A stretch of 33,059 bases of DNA, from assembly GCF_948948975.1 (NCBI RefSeq), contig NZ_CARBVX010000021.1:1-33059 (forward strand), given 5' to 3'. The notes under the pieces were generated by a model, which saw only the letters and a list, made by a program, of their open reading frames with translations, was not told the origin of the DNA and searched no databases. Below are positions 8,686 through 15,595 of this stretch, one piece after another. How positions within the stretch are numbered: position 1 is the first letter of the stretch; every line of letters starts with the position of its first letter. Made by a program: the position numbers and the translations under genes. The DNA is from an uncultured Lactobacillus sp. (GTDB taxonomy: Bacteria > Bacillota > Bacilli > Lactobacillales > Lactobacillaceae).

Positions 8686-9201
8686 ATGAAGAGTGTAAAT
8701 TACACTAAAAAAAATCACATGTATTTAATGAACCATACCAATGGTGACGTTATTGAAGTGAAGACGGATAAAAATAATAAATCATTCAAAAAGTTACGTC
8801 TTTATCGTCAAGATGGTTTAGGAAACTATTATCTAGATCCACATGCAGAGTTAAAAGATCGGAATAGTTTAGCCACTAAAGAAAATATTGTTGAAGCTGG
8901 TAAAAAAGTTAGTCGTCATGTTGCTAGTGCTCGTCACTGGCACCATAAAGTAAGACCAGTCTTTAATGCTGATCATAAAATTATTGATTTTGAACCTCGC
9001 TTAAATCTAAAGCATCATACTCAGGTTCAAAATGCTAAAAGATATCTACGTCACCTTGAAAATCATCATGCTGCCTTTCTTTTCCGTAAAAACAATAAAG
9101 GTCGCCTAATGGCACCCTGGAACTACGTAAAAGACGCAATTTATGAAGATCGAAACAAAGAAATGGTTTTGGCTCATAAAGTACATAAATTAACTAAGTA
9201 A
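8686..9201 (+). CDS. Conserved hypothetical basic, His-rich protein, 171 residues
   Basis: I do not recognise a named family. The protein is very basic with many His (for example RHVASARHWHHKVRP at ~97-111 and RHLENHHAAF at ~124-133), has no membrane segment or signal peptide, and is probably cytoplasmic. The N-terminal third looks beta-rich (YLMNHTNGDVIEVKTDK...RLYRQDGLGNYYLDP), the rest helical. AAGGGGTG precedes the ATG, TATAAT lies upstream and a hairpin terminator follows, so it is a stand-alone transcription unit. The charge suggests nucleic acid or ribosome binding, which is only a guess. Confidence 0.72.
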   Translation: MKSVNYTKKNHMYLMNHTNGDVIEVKTDKNNKSFKKLRLYRQDGLGNYYLDPHAELKDRNSLATKENIVEAGKKVSRHVASARHWHHKVRPVFNADHKIIDFEPRLNLKHHTQVQNAKRYLRHLENHHAAFLFRKNNKGRLMAPWNYVKDAIYEDRNKEMVLAHKVHKLTK

Positions 9202-9236
9202 AAAGCTTCTCGTTCAAATTGAACGGGAGCTTTTTT
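9200..9236 (+). terminator. Terminator after the 171-residue hypothetical gene
   Basis: The stem runs 9200-9215 with 9221-9236 (core GCTTCTCGTTC / GAACGGGAGC, one G-T pair) and has a 5-base loop. It ends in six T. Confidence 0.9.
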
Positions 9237-9350
9237 GTTTTATATGGTACAAAAATTAATATCTTATATTTTCTCTATATAGCAGACAATAAAAACATAT
9301 AAAGCTTTTTAGTCCTTAATTACTTATTAACCAGCTGAGTTTTTACTTTT

Positions 9351-9861
9351 CTAATCATCCAAATCAATCTTATACTGCTCATTAATTAGCACATAGTTTA
9401 AACCATACTTTTTAGCCATTTGTAAATAATGAGTATTATCTTCTAAGATATCCTCTATTGAGCAATTATCGTCTAACCGATTTTCGATTTTATTTGCATA
9501 TTTTTTAATATTTGCAAAATTATTCTCGATATATTTTTTACTTATTACAAGACAATAATATTTAATCTGCTCTAAATATTTTTCATCAAAATAATTTTGC
9601 CAGTCAAAAGGAATATATCATCCCTCAACAATTAAATTCTGTTCATTCTCAACCGCAGTTTTAATCATTTCTCGCACAATTGGCCACAAGTAGTTCGTAA
9701 GTTGATCATTATCTTCAGGTGTAAGCTTTTTGTAATCAGTACGGATCATCCCCATCTCTAAATGATCAATAAGATAAATATGGGTATTTATATTTTTCAA
9801 GTAAATGCTGTGCCAGAGTAGTTTTTCCAGTATGGGATGCACCAGTTATTAGTACAATCAT
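9351..9861 (-). pseudogene. Broken P-loop nucleotide kinase-like gene (frameshift plus in-frame stop)
   Basis: Reading from ATG at 9861, the minus strand encodes MIVLITGASHTGKTTLAQ, a clear Walker A P-loop, then LLEKYKYPYLS. There the frame breaks: one extra T near 9764 shifts it, and IDHLEMGMIRTDYKKLTPED continues in the next frame. After NEQNLIVEG a TGA at 9620-9618 interrupts, where relatives as I recall them have Cys. The frame then runs on as YIPFDWQNYFDEKYLEQIK to a natural TAG at 9353-9351. Joined, the three parts give a ~168-residue kinase-like protein. The start overlaps the ogt stop as ATGA, so it was once translationally coupled to ogt. It should be inactive; sequencing error at both sites is less likely but possible. 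Confidence 0.82.
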
Positions 9862-10346
9862 TTATTTTTCCTTTCAAGCTCAAGTAAAAATTTTTTTGCT
9901 TTCGTACCATAGGCATAGCCACTTAGACCTCCATCTGCGCCGACAACTCGGTGACAGGGAATCAAAATCATAATCGAATTATTGTGAGTGGCCCTTCCAA
10001 TAGCTCTCGCAGCCTTTGGCTTATCTATTAATTTAGCAATCTCACCGTAAGTTTTTGTCTCCCCATAAGGAATTTGTTTAAGTTCTTGCCACACTTTCTT
10101 TTGAAATTGTGTTCCTTCTTGCTTCAAAGGAAGATCAAATTTTTTTCTTTTTCCAGCAAAATACTCTGTTAGCTCTACTTTACACTCTTGAGCTAACTTA
10201 TTTGCTGCTTCATTTCCCACTATATTTTCTTCATGACTAGTAGGTTTTACGCTGACTATTGCTTCATCAGTAGCAATTATCTGCAGTAATCCTATTGGTG
10301 TCTTCAAAGTTAATTGATTAACATTTTCCATCTTCTTTTTTCTCAT
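9858..10346 (-). CDS. ogt: Methylated-DNA--[protein]-cysteine S-methyltransferase
   Basis: A 162-residue suicide repair protein that takes methyl groups from O6-methylguanine onto its own Cys131 in the signature IPCHRVV. The DNA-binding part is present: TQFQKKVWQELKQIPYGETK and KAARAIGRATHNN, with the Arg finger inside RAIGRA, then GGLSGYAYGTKAKKFLLELE. Length and the short N-terminal domain fit Ogt/MGMT. AGGAGG lies just before the ATG. Its TGA overlaps the ATG of the kinase pseudogene by four bases (9858-9861). Expression may be from the AT-rich region upstream; no Ada-type operator was seen. Confidence 0.94.
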   Translation of the reverse strand: MRKKKMENVNQLTLKTPIGLLQIIATDEAIVSVKPTSHEENIVGNEAANKLAQECKVELTEYFAGKRKKFDLPLKQEGTQFQKKVWQELKQIPYGETKTYGEIAKLIDKPKAARAIGRATHNNSIMILIPCHRVVGADGGLSGYAYGTKAKKFLLELERKNK

Positions 10347-10655
10347 ATTCTCCTCCTATTTTTTATTGTTAGCCTCTTATATAGAAAATAGCTTAAATTA
10401 TCAGTTGCATATCCAACATAAATCTTTTTTCAAATTTGCCAAATACTAAAATAAAAATCTCGTTCGTAATAATACGTCTGGTTTTATTTCTAGTCCAGAG
10501 AATTCGCACCTTAGTCTTAATATATTATTTAATCATCGTAAATCAATCACAACAATTTGCTTATCTAGAAATCTATTTCTGTTTTATTTGACATCCTTCA
10601 TTTTATATAATAATGTATTAGTGAAAGATACATTATGTACTTAGGAGTATTTTAG
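10347..10655. promoter_or_regulatory. Divergent region ogt / Rrf2 regulator with palindromic operator
   Basis: The only clear structure is at the right end: TTGACA at 10588-10593, TATAAT-like bases at 10604-10614, and a perfect inverted repeat TAATGTAT (10611-10618) / ATACATTA (10628-10635) with a 9-base spacer. It sits over the -10/start region of the Rrf2 gene and is probably the site of autorepression. The part from about 10370 to 10580 is AT-rich without a credible gene or hairpin. Confidence 0.6.
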
Positions 10656-11105
10656 ATGAAAGATACCAAATTTTCCATTGCAATCCATATTCTATCCATG
10701 ATCGCGCTTAGTCCACATCCTATCAATTCAGTTGATATTGCGAAAAGCGTTGGCACGAATCCAAGTTATATTCGGAAAATAATGAGTCTACTCAAAGATC
10801 ATAAAATTATCGAGAGCCATCGCGGAAAAACCGGAATTCAATTACTAGTCGATCCTAGTAATTTAGATCTCCTCACTATTTATAAAATTGTTGAAGAAGA
10901 GAACCCTCATATTTTTCAAGTTCACCAAAATGCAAATGCAGAATGTCCTGTCGGTCGCAACATTGTTAACGCCGTCTTTCCATTTTTAGATGATGCCGAA
11001 AAAAGGCTCCAGCATTCTTTGCAACATGATACTTTAGCAGACGTAATTGAAAGATTAAAACAATTAGAAAGAAGTAGAAATCATGAAGGCAGCACAACTA
11101 ATTAA
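10656..11105 (+). CDS. Rrf2-family transcriptional regulator
   Basis: The 149-residue protein has the Rrf2 winged-helix layout: helix TKFSIAIHILSMIA, then helix-turn-helix NSVDIAKSVGTNPSYIRKIMSLL (~24-47), then a wing SHRGKTGIQLL. A long dimerisation helix follows at ~105-140. Only one Cys is present (Cys97 in AECPVG), so the three-Cys cluster of IscR/NsrR is missing; the YwnA-like subgroup is more likely, sensing perhaps a reactive electrophile or redox state. TAGGAG lies before the ATG. It overlaps the next gene by 23 bases, so it is coupled with the oxidoreductase. The palindrome at 10611-10635 suggests autoregulation. Confidence 0.88.
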   Translation: MKDTKFSIAIHILSMIALSPHPINSVDIAKSVGTNPSYIRKIMSLLKDHKIIESHRGKTGIQLLVDPSNLDLLTIYKIVEEENPHIFQVHQNANAECPVGRNIVNAVFPFLDDAEKRLQHSLQHDTLADVIERLKQLERSRNHEGSTTN

Positions 11106-12081
11106 ATACGATAAAAAAGATCCGTTAATTGAAATTCGAGATGTTAATTCTCAGCCACTTGGTGCACATGACTTACTTATCAGAACCAAAACTGCAGCCG
11201 TTAATCCTTTAGACAACCTTATCTCTCATGGTGATCTTAAATTGGTTGTTCCGTACAAGTTACCTCAAACTATGGGAAATGAATTTGTTGGAATTATAGA
11301 AAAAATTGGTCCTAAAGTTACTAACTTCAATATTGGCGACCGTATTTTTGCACGTAATCCAGTAAATAACATTGGCGCTTTTGCTCAAAAAATTGTGATT
11401 AATGAAAAAGCTGTGGCTAAAGTTCCTGAATACTTAAGTGATCAAGAAGCTGCCGCTGTTCCTTTAACTTCATTAACGGCGATGCAGGCTTTTCAACTTT
11501 TGAATCTAAAAGCTGGGCAGACTCTTTTCATATCCGGAGGATCCGGAAGTTTTGGCGCAATGGCAATTCCTTTAGCAATTGCGCAAGGCTACAAAGTTAT
11601 TACTACAGGAAACGAAACTAGTCGTGCTCGTTTAGAAAAATTAGGCGTTGAAAAATTTCTCAATTATAAAACCGAAGATTATACCAAAGCTGTCGCTAAT
11701 GTGGATGCAGTCATTGATACAATAGGTGGAGAAGAAACTGTTAAGCAACTTTCTATTCTTAAAGATGGCGGCGAGATTGTTTCGTTGAAAGGGATGCCAA
11801 ATAGAGAATTTGCTAAGAAAATGAACATGGGATTGGCTAAGGAACTGCTTTTTAATGTAGCTGCTCGCAAAATTGAAAAAGAAGCAAAAAAACGTAACCA
11901 AAACTACCACTTCATCTTCGTTCAAGCTAATGGTCAACAGCTTAAGGAAGCTGCTAAGATTTTAGAGAAGAACCAAATTCATCCCCTCATTGGAAATCAA
12001 TATTTCCTTACTGAAGTCAATGCCGCCTTGGCAGATGTTGCGCAAAGAAAAAGTCGTGGGAAAGTAATTATCAATTTTTAG
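11083..12081 (+). CDS. MDR-family NADPH-dependent quinone/zinc-type oxidoreductase
   Basis: The 332-residue protein has the medium-chain dehydrogenase/reductase plan: N-terminal GroES-like domain with AVNPLDNLISHGDL and PQTMGNEFVGIIEKIG, then a Rossmann domain with ISGGSGSFGAMAIPLA (~150-165) in place of the usual AxxGxxG. It lacks the catalytic zinc Cys/His set and the structural four-Cys lobe, so it resembles quinone oxidoreductase (QOR)-type reductases of enones or quinones. The start is inside the 3' end of the Rrf2 gene in another frame; AGAAAGAAG upstream serves as ribosome binding site. With a co-transcribed redox regulator, a detoxification role is likely but inferred. Confidence 0.88.
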   Translation: MKAAQLIKYDKKDPLIEIRDVNSQPLGAHDLLIRTKTAAVNPLDNLISHGDLKLVVPYKLPQTMGNEFVGIIEKIGPKVTNFNIGDRIFARNPVNNIGAFAQKIVINEKAVAKVPEYLSDQEAAAVPLTSLTAMQAFQLLNLKAGQTLFISGGSGSFGAMAIPLAIAQGYKVITTGNETSRARLEKLGVEKFLNYKTEDYTKAVANVDAVIDTIGGEETVKQLSILKDGGEIVSLKGMPNREFAKKMNMGLAKELLFNVAARKIEKEAKKRNQNYHFIFVQANGQQLKEAAKILEKNQIHPLIGNQYFLTEVNAALADVAQRKSRGKVIINF

Positions 12082-12104
12082 AAAACAGATTCCGAGAATT
12101 AAAT

Positions 12105-12143
12105 AAATCTCATGTTAGCTATTGAGTTAGTAACATGAGATTT
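12105..12143. terminator. Terminator of the Rrf2-oxidoreductase operon, possibly bidirectional
   Basis: A perfect 13-bp stem, AAATCTCATGTTA (12105-12117) with TAACATGAGATTT (12131-12143), is followed by T-rich sequence on the plus strand. It also lies seven bases past the stop of the minus-strand Cys-rich gene and may end that transcript. Confidence 0.85.
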
Positions 12144-12149
12144 TTGATT

Positions 12150-12290
12150 TTACTCTTCTTTTTCTTTACAATGACTCTGACAAGCGCACTTTTTCTCACT
12201 TACCATGGAACAATGACAAACACCATCTTTACTAGCGCATGGACATCCCTGTTGACATTTCATACCATTATGACAAAATTCATTGCTCAT
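12150..12290 (-). CDS. Small Cys-rich metallothionein-like protein, 46 residues
   Basis: This gene is easily missed. The 46-residue product has nine Cys (positions 6, 12, 16, 18, 25, 27, 35, 37, 41) and three His (7, 26, 40). There are three CxC pairs (CPC, CHC, CAC), and the tail is acidic and basic (KEKEE). CxC pairs with few hydrophobic residues are the hallmark of metallothioneins; the count of nine Cys and three His equals cyanobacterial SmtA as I recall it, but the order differs and homology is not claimed. A run of seven G lies six bases before the ATG as ribosome binding site. A promoter of its own (TTGGAA, 17 bases, TATAAT) lies at 12344-12316. A role in binding Zn, Cu or Cd is inferred. 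No ferredoxin Cys spacing is present. Confidence 0.8.
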   Translation of the reverse strand: MSNEFCHNGMKCQQGCPCASKDGVCHCSMVSEKKCACQSHCKEKEE

Positions 12291-12315
12291 AGTTAACCCC
12301 CCCTTTTTATTTCAA

Positions 12316-12344
12316 ATTATAGATCTACTCTTATTGATTTCCAA
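12316..12344 (-). promoter_or_regulatory. Promoter of the Cys-rich small gene
   Basis: On the minus strand TTGGAA (12344-12339) and a perfect TATAAT (12321-12316) are separated by 17 bases. The start codon is 26 bases past the -10, leaving a very short leader with the G-run. Confidence 0.68.
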
Positions 12345-12348
12345 AAAT

Positions 12349-12852
12349 TTAAATTTTTAATGCTCTCACCATGTTATAACTACTTACATTATCTGGATCT
12401 GGAATATCATCACTAGTCTTACCTTCATTGATAAAACCACGCTTTTCATAAAAATGGAAGAGTTTAGGTAAACAAGTCAGTGTAATTGCACGTCTATTCT
12501 GTTGTTGGGCAATCTTACACAATTCTTCAATTAAAGCTGATGCAATTCCTTGCTTGCGATAATGTGTGCTAGTCGCCAAACTCAAAATCGTTTGATAAGG
12601 ATATTGTGCATTATTAGGTTGATTTTTGAAATAAAGTTCATCTCTTATGTACCGCTCTTTGCTTACTGGGCCAAAAACGTGTCCCACTACTTTTCCATCA
12701 ACTTCTGCAACTAAAAAAGTATCTGGGTAATTTTCAATTCGTCCAATCATATCCCTATGCGTCATTTCCTCTGACATATGGAAAGCACTTGATTCAAGCT
12801 CAACAATTGCATCTAAATCATTCATTTTTACAGTACGAATCTTTAAAGTCAT
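12349..12852 (-). CDS. GNAT-family N-acetyltransferase
   Basis: The 167-residue protein has the GNAT fold: IRTVKMNDLDAIVELESSAF at the N-terminus, FLVAEVDGKVVGHVFGP (beta strands 2-4), and the acetyl-CoA pyrophosphate loop in ATSTHYRKQGIASALIEEL (~94-112, Q/R-x-x-G-x-A form). LPKLFHFYEKRGFINEG near the end is the usual C-terminal motif. It resembles arylalkylamine-type acetyltransferases in length; the substrate is unknown. GAGGAAAAC precedes the ATG. It begins 24 bases after the DUF3021 gene on the same strand and may be the last gene of the ABC/LytTR operon. Confidence 0.87.
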   Translation of the reverse strand: MTLKIRTVKMNDLDAIVELESSAFHMSEEMTHRDMIGRIENYPDTFLVAEVDGKVVGHVFGPVSKERYIRDELYFKNQPNNAQYPYQTILSLATSTHYRKQGIASALIEELCKIAQQQNRRAITLTCLPKLFHFYEKRGFINEGKTSDDIPDPDNVSSYNMVRALKI

Positions 12853-12876
12853 CTGTTTTCCTCGCAGTTATGTTTT

Positions 12877-13266
12877 CTATTTTAGATTTCTTTTCTTAAT
12901 CCTATCATTGATTCGGTTTACTGTCTTTTTTTGTTCCAAAAGGCAAATGAGCCAAATTATAACATAAGTGAAAACAAACAAAAGAACACTTCTTAGGCTA
13001 ACTTCCCAATTATTAATTACTGCCATTAACAAGAATAAAATAAATGTAATTATCAAGTGAATTGTAAATTCTACTGTCATGGGTAAATCAGTTTTAAAAA
13101 TCATCGAAAGGAGTCCAATTACACCAGAAATTCCAAGAACAGAAATTGTTTCTTTGATAGTTGGAGCTACTCCTGGATTAAAAAAAGTCAAAATACATAC
13201 GTAACAAATTGCGCCAAATCCCATCCCTGTAAAAAAATAATCTACGCATTTTCCAAGCCATTTCAT
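12877..13266 (-). CDS. DUF3021-family membrane protein (partner of LytTR regulator)
   Basis: The 129-residue protein has four predicted membrane helices (about 10-30, 38-58, 68-88, 93-113) and a basic C-terminal tail (KKTVNRINDRIKKRNLK). DUF3021 proteins are nearly always encoded next to a LytTR DNA-binding protein; in LytTR regulatory systems such as HdrRM and BrsRM of Streptococcus mutans the membrane partner inhibits the regulator. Here the ATG starts one base after the LytTR stop, which suggests coupled translation and the same pairing. That it is the inhibitor of its neighbour is inferred. Confidence 0.87.
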   Translation of the reverse strand: MKWLGKCVDYFFTGMGFGAICYVCILTFFNPGVAPTIKETISVLGISGVIGLLSMIFKTDLPMTVEFTIHLIITFILFLLMAVINNWEVSLRSVLLFVFTYVIIWLICLLEQKKTVNRINDRIKKRNLK

Positions 13267-13267
13267 A

Positions 13268-13717
13268 TTATAGTCCCAGCTCTCTTTCTAAATCTGGCAA
13301 ATAACGACGCGAAACATCAGTCTTCAATCCTTCAGCTAAAATTGCGACCATATTTCCTGCAAAACCACTCTCTAGTGACTCTAAATAATTTAAGTTAATT
13401 ACCGAATGACGGGAAACTTGTACAAAATCATCATTTAAATTTTCTAATACTTGATACAATCGCCCATTTGTCTTCACCACTTCACCTAAAGTGTAATAAG
13501 TTAAGCTCGTTCCTTGAACTTCGACTTTAATCAACTCATCCCTTTTAACAGTAACTATTCGTTCACTAGTTTTCAAAGGTATAAGATTTCTATTTCTTTT
13601 ACCAAATTTATTCAAGTGATTGATTAGCCGCTTAACTGTGCCGCTTTCTGCACTTGCTCTAACTTCGACCTCTATCTCATCATCCAAAGATGGGTCTACT
13701 TGAAACTTAACTTTCAA
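13268..13717 (-). CDS. LytTR-domain DNA-binding regulator
   Basis: The 149-residue protein has a short N-terminal region (FQVDPSLDDEIEVEVRA) and a C-terminal LytTR domain from about residue 45. Visible LytTR features are the conserved strand KVEVQGTSLTYYTLGEVV, the helix GRLYQVLENLNDDFVQVSRHSVINLNYLESLE and the C-terminal SRRYLPDLEREL. There is no receiver domain, so it is not a two-component response regulator. The start is TTG, overlapping the permease gene by 11 bases. With DUF3021 downstream it forms a LytTR regulatory system, and the repeated ATGGT motif upstream of the operon is a candidate target. Confidence 0.9.
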   Translation of the reverse strand: MKVKFQVDPSLDDEIEVEVRASAESGTVKRLINHLNKFGKRNRNLIPLKTSERIVTVKRDELIKVEVQGTSLTYYTLGEVVKTNGRLYQVLENLNDDFVQVSRHSVINLNYLESLESGFAGNMVAILAEGLKTDVSRRYLPDLERELGL

Positions 13718-14573
13718 TTTGAACTTTTCTCTTTCCTATTACCAGCGAAGCAAGAATAATCACTAGGCTTAAAATTAAAATCATTCCAATCATCACATAG
13801 CCTGTATCTGCACGTGTTAACTGAAAACCGTTAATCTTGAAATGAATGCCTAGATAGCTAATCATTGTATTTCTTACACTTACTGACATTTGATTTTCAC
13901 TAATTCTATTTAAAAACAAACTTCTTAAAGCAGAAGCCTCATAACTACTTGGCACTAATTTTACCAAAGTTTGCGCAGTAGAAGATAGAGTTCCATATGG
14001 CATATAAGTTGCAACAGCAAATCCAGAAATTGCTCCAATTACCGCAGACAAGCGACTGAATGTAGTTGACGAATGGATAAACAGAACAATAATTTCATTT
14101 AATAAGGTTGCTCCAATTGCTCCTAATGCCGTGAAAATCAGCGCTAATAACCTATTTCCAAAAGAAATACTAATCTTATCTACTGCTGTAAAGTAAACAT
14201 CCATCACGATAAATGTAATAATTTGCATTAAAAAGCTTACAATTGAACTCGAGATAGCATACGCCAAGTTTTGCTTTGAAAGAGAAAGATCAGTCAAACG
14301 CATATCATCAGCAGTTCTAGTTTCTCGATCTTTGACTAATTGTCCTAGTGCTTGAAAAGAAGTTGTGATTCCTGCAATTGAAACAATTCCCGCCATCATC
14401 CATAAATCAAGTAATTGTGCTGCATTTGCGACGTGTTGCCATGAACTTTCCAAATTTTTCTGTAAAAATCCAATGTATATAAAGAACGCAATTAAAGCCC
14501 CTAAAAGTGACATAATTACACCAGGAATACTGGAAAAATAAATTTTAATATTTCTTTTAACTAAAGCAACCAT
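13707..14573 (-). CDS. ABC transporter permease (ABC-2 type)
   Basis: The 288-residue integral membrane protein has six predicted helices, starting with VIMSLLGALIAFFIYIGFL and ending with MIGMILILSLVIILASLVIG before a basic tail. Its layout with a large extracellular loop (~195-250) fits ABC-2-type exporter permeases. The ATG overlaps the ATPase stop as TAATG, so translation is coupled. Together with the ATPase it should export a lipid, peptide or drug; the substrate cannot be told. LytTR-controlled ABC-2 exporters are often linked to bacteriocin or antimicrobial response. Confidence 0.87.
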   Translation of the reverse strand: MVALVKRNIKIYFSSIPGVIMSLLGALIAFFIYIGFLQKNLESSWQHVANAAQLLDLWMMAGIVSIAGITTSFQALGQLVKDRETRTADDMRLTDLSLSKQNLAYAISSSIVSFLMQIITFIVMDVYFTAVDKISISFGNRLLALIFTALGAIGATLLNEIIVLFIHSSTTFSRLSAVIGAISGFAVATYMPYGTLSSTAQTLVKLVPSSYEASALRSLFLNRISENQMSVSVRNTMISYLGIHFKINGFQLTRADTGYVMIGMILILSLVIILASLVIGKRKVQIES

Positions 14574-15418
14574 TATTGAAGTTCCTTTCCTGTAATCTTG
14601 ATAAATGCATCATTGATTGAGCCTTTGTGATATTCAAAATCCTCAATCTGATTTTTATTTTTAGTCAAAAAATCAATTGCTTGACTTGAATCTAATGCAT
14701 CCAGCTCAAATTTATTATCCTTAAGAGTTTTAGAATGAAGTGGCGACTTATTATCTTTCATCTTCACTGTCAATTTACTTGGTGCATACTTTGCTTTAAT
14801 GTCACTTGCTGATCCATTTGCCAAAATATTACCATTTTCCAAAATGTACATTTGATCGGCATTTTCTGCTTCTTCAAGATAATGGGTGGTTAAGAAAATT
14901 GTTAAGCCCTGTTCTTTTTGCAATTTTTGAAGTAGATTCCAAATCACCAACCGTGTCTGCAAATCAAGTCCAGTAGTTGGCTCATCTAAAAATAGTAAAT
15001 CGGGATGATCAATTAAAGCTCGTGCAATATCAACTCTTCTTCTTTGGCCACCAGACAAAGTTCCATATTTTTGATTCAAAAAATTTTTAATTCCAATTAG
15101 GTCAATTAATTGCACTAGCCATTCTTTAGAAAAAGTTTTATACATCTTAGCTCTAAGATAAAGATTATCTTTAACAGTTAAGTTGCTATCTAAAACACTA
15201 TCTTGGAAAACTACTCCAATTTTTAAATTCTGAGCATAGGTAATAGTCCCTGAAGTTGGCTTTAGTAGACCCGTTAAAATATTGATTGTCGTCGATTTAC
15301 CTGCGCCGTTAGTACCAAGATAGGCAACAAGTTGTCCTCGATCAATTTTAAGGTCGACATTATTTAAGGCTAATTTTTGACCATATTTTTTAGTTAAACC
15401 ATAAGTTTCAATAAGCAT
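14573..15418 (-). CDS. ABC transporter ATP-binding protein
   Basis: The 281-residue ATPase is complete: Walker A GTNGAGKST (35-43), Q-loop VVFQD, signature LSGGQ (121-125), Walker B LLFLDEP (141-147), D-loop GLD and switch His in TTHYLEEAE. A C-terminal extension of ~70 residues (SDIKAKYAPSKLTVKMKD onward) is typical of drug/lipid exporters of the CcmA/YadG type. AAGG precedes the ATG. It is the first gene of a tightly packed operon: ATPase, permease, LytTR, DUF3021, perhaps also GNAT. Confidence 0.92.
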   Translation of the reverse strand: MLIETYGLTKKYGQKLALNNVDLKIDRGQLVAYLGTNGAGKSTTINILTGLLKPTSGTITYAQNLKIGVVFQDSVLDSNLTVKDNLYLRAKMYKTFSKEWLVQLIDLIGIKNFLNQKYGTLSGGQRRRVDIARALIDHPDLLFLDEPTTGLDLQTRLVIWNLLQKLQKEQGLTIFLTTHYLEEAENADQMYILENGNILANGSASDIKAKYAPSKLTVKMKDNKSPLHSKTLKDNKFELDALDSSQAIDFLTKNKNQIEDFEYHKGSINDAFIKITGKELQ

Positions 15419-15463
15419 GTGATTACCTTCTTTCTTTTACCTAAATGCTAGCTAAATAAAAGA

Positions 15464-15525
15464 AATTTGTACCATCATTTCAAATAAGCGGTGCTGCTTG
15501 GACTATAAATGGTAATTTTGACCAT
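15464..15525 (-). repeat. Repeated motif, candidate LytTR binding sites
   Basis: On the minus strand ATGGTCAAAATT (15525-15514) and ATGGTACAAATT (15475-15464) match in 10 of 12 bases in the same direction and start 50 bases apart, about five helical turns. The first also forms an inverted repeat ATGGT/ACCAT (15509-15525). They lie upstream of the ABC-LytTR operon. LytTR proteins usually bind repeated short sites, so these are candidates only. Confidence 0.4.
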
Positions 15526-15555
15526 ATAAAAAACTCACAAACTTAATTGTGAGTT
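15526..15555 (-). terminator. Terminator of the propeller-like protein gene
   Basis: A perfect 9-bp stem, AACTCACAA/TTGTGAGTT (15532-15540 with 15547-15555), has a 6-base loop and is followed on the minus strand by six T. Confidence 0.82.
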
Positions 15556-15595
15556 CTATTGTTAAATATGTATTTTTAGGACTTTTTTATAAATC

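Noticed and set aside
9237..9350. Possible small gene between the hypothetical gene and the kinase pseudogene
   Set aside because: Only AT-rich sequence without start, ribosome binding site or structure.
9618..9842. A 74-residue separate gene
   Set aside because: It is only the middle segment of the broken kinase gene; its nominal start lies in the shifted P-loop region and has no ribosome binding site.
12150..12290. Reading the Cys-rich protein as a ferredoxin or zinc-ribbon
   Set aside because: No CxxCxxCxxxCP pattern and no paired CxxC knuckles; the CxC pairs fit metallothionein-like binding better.
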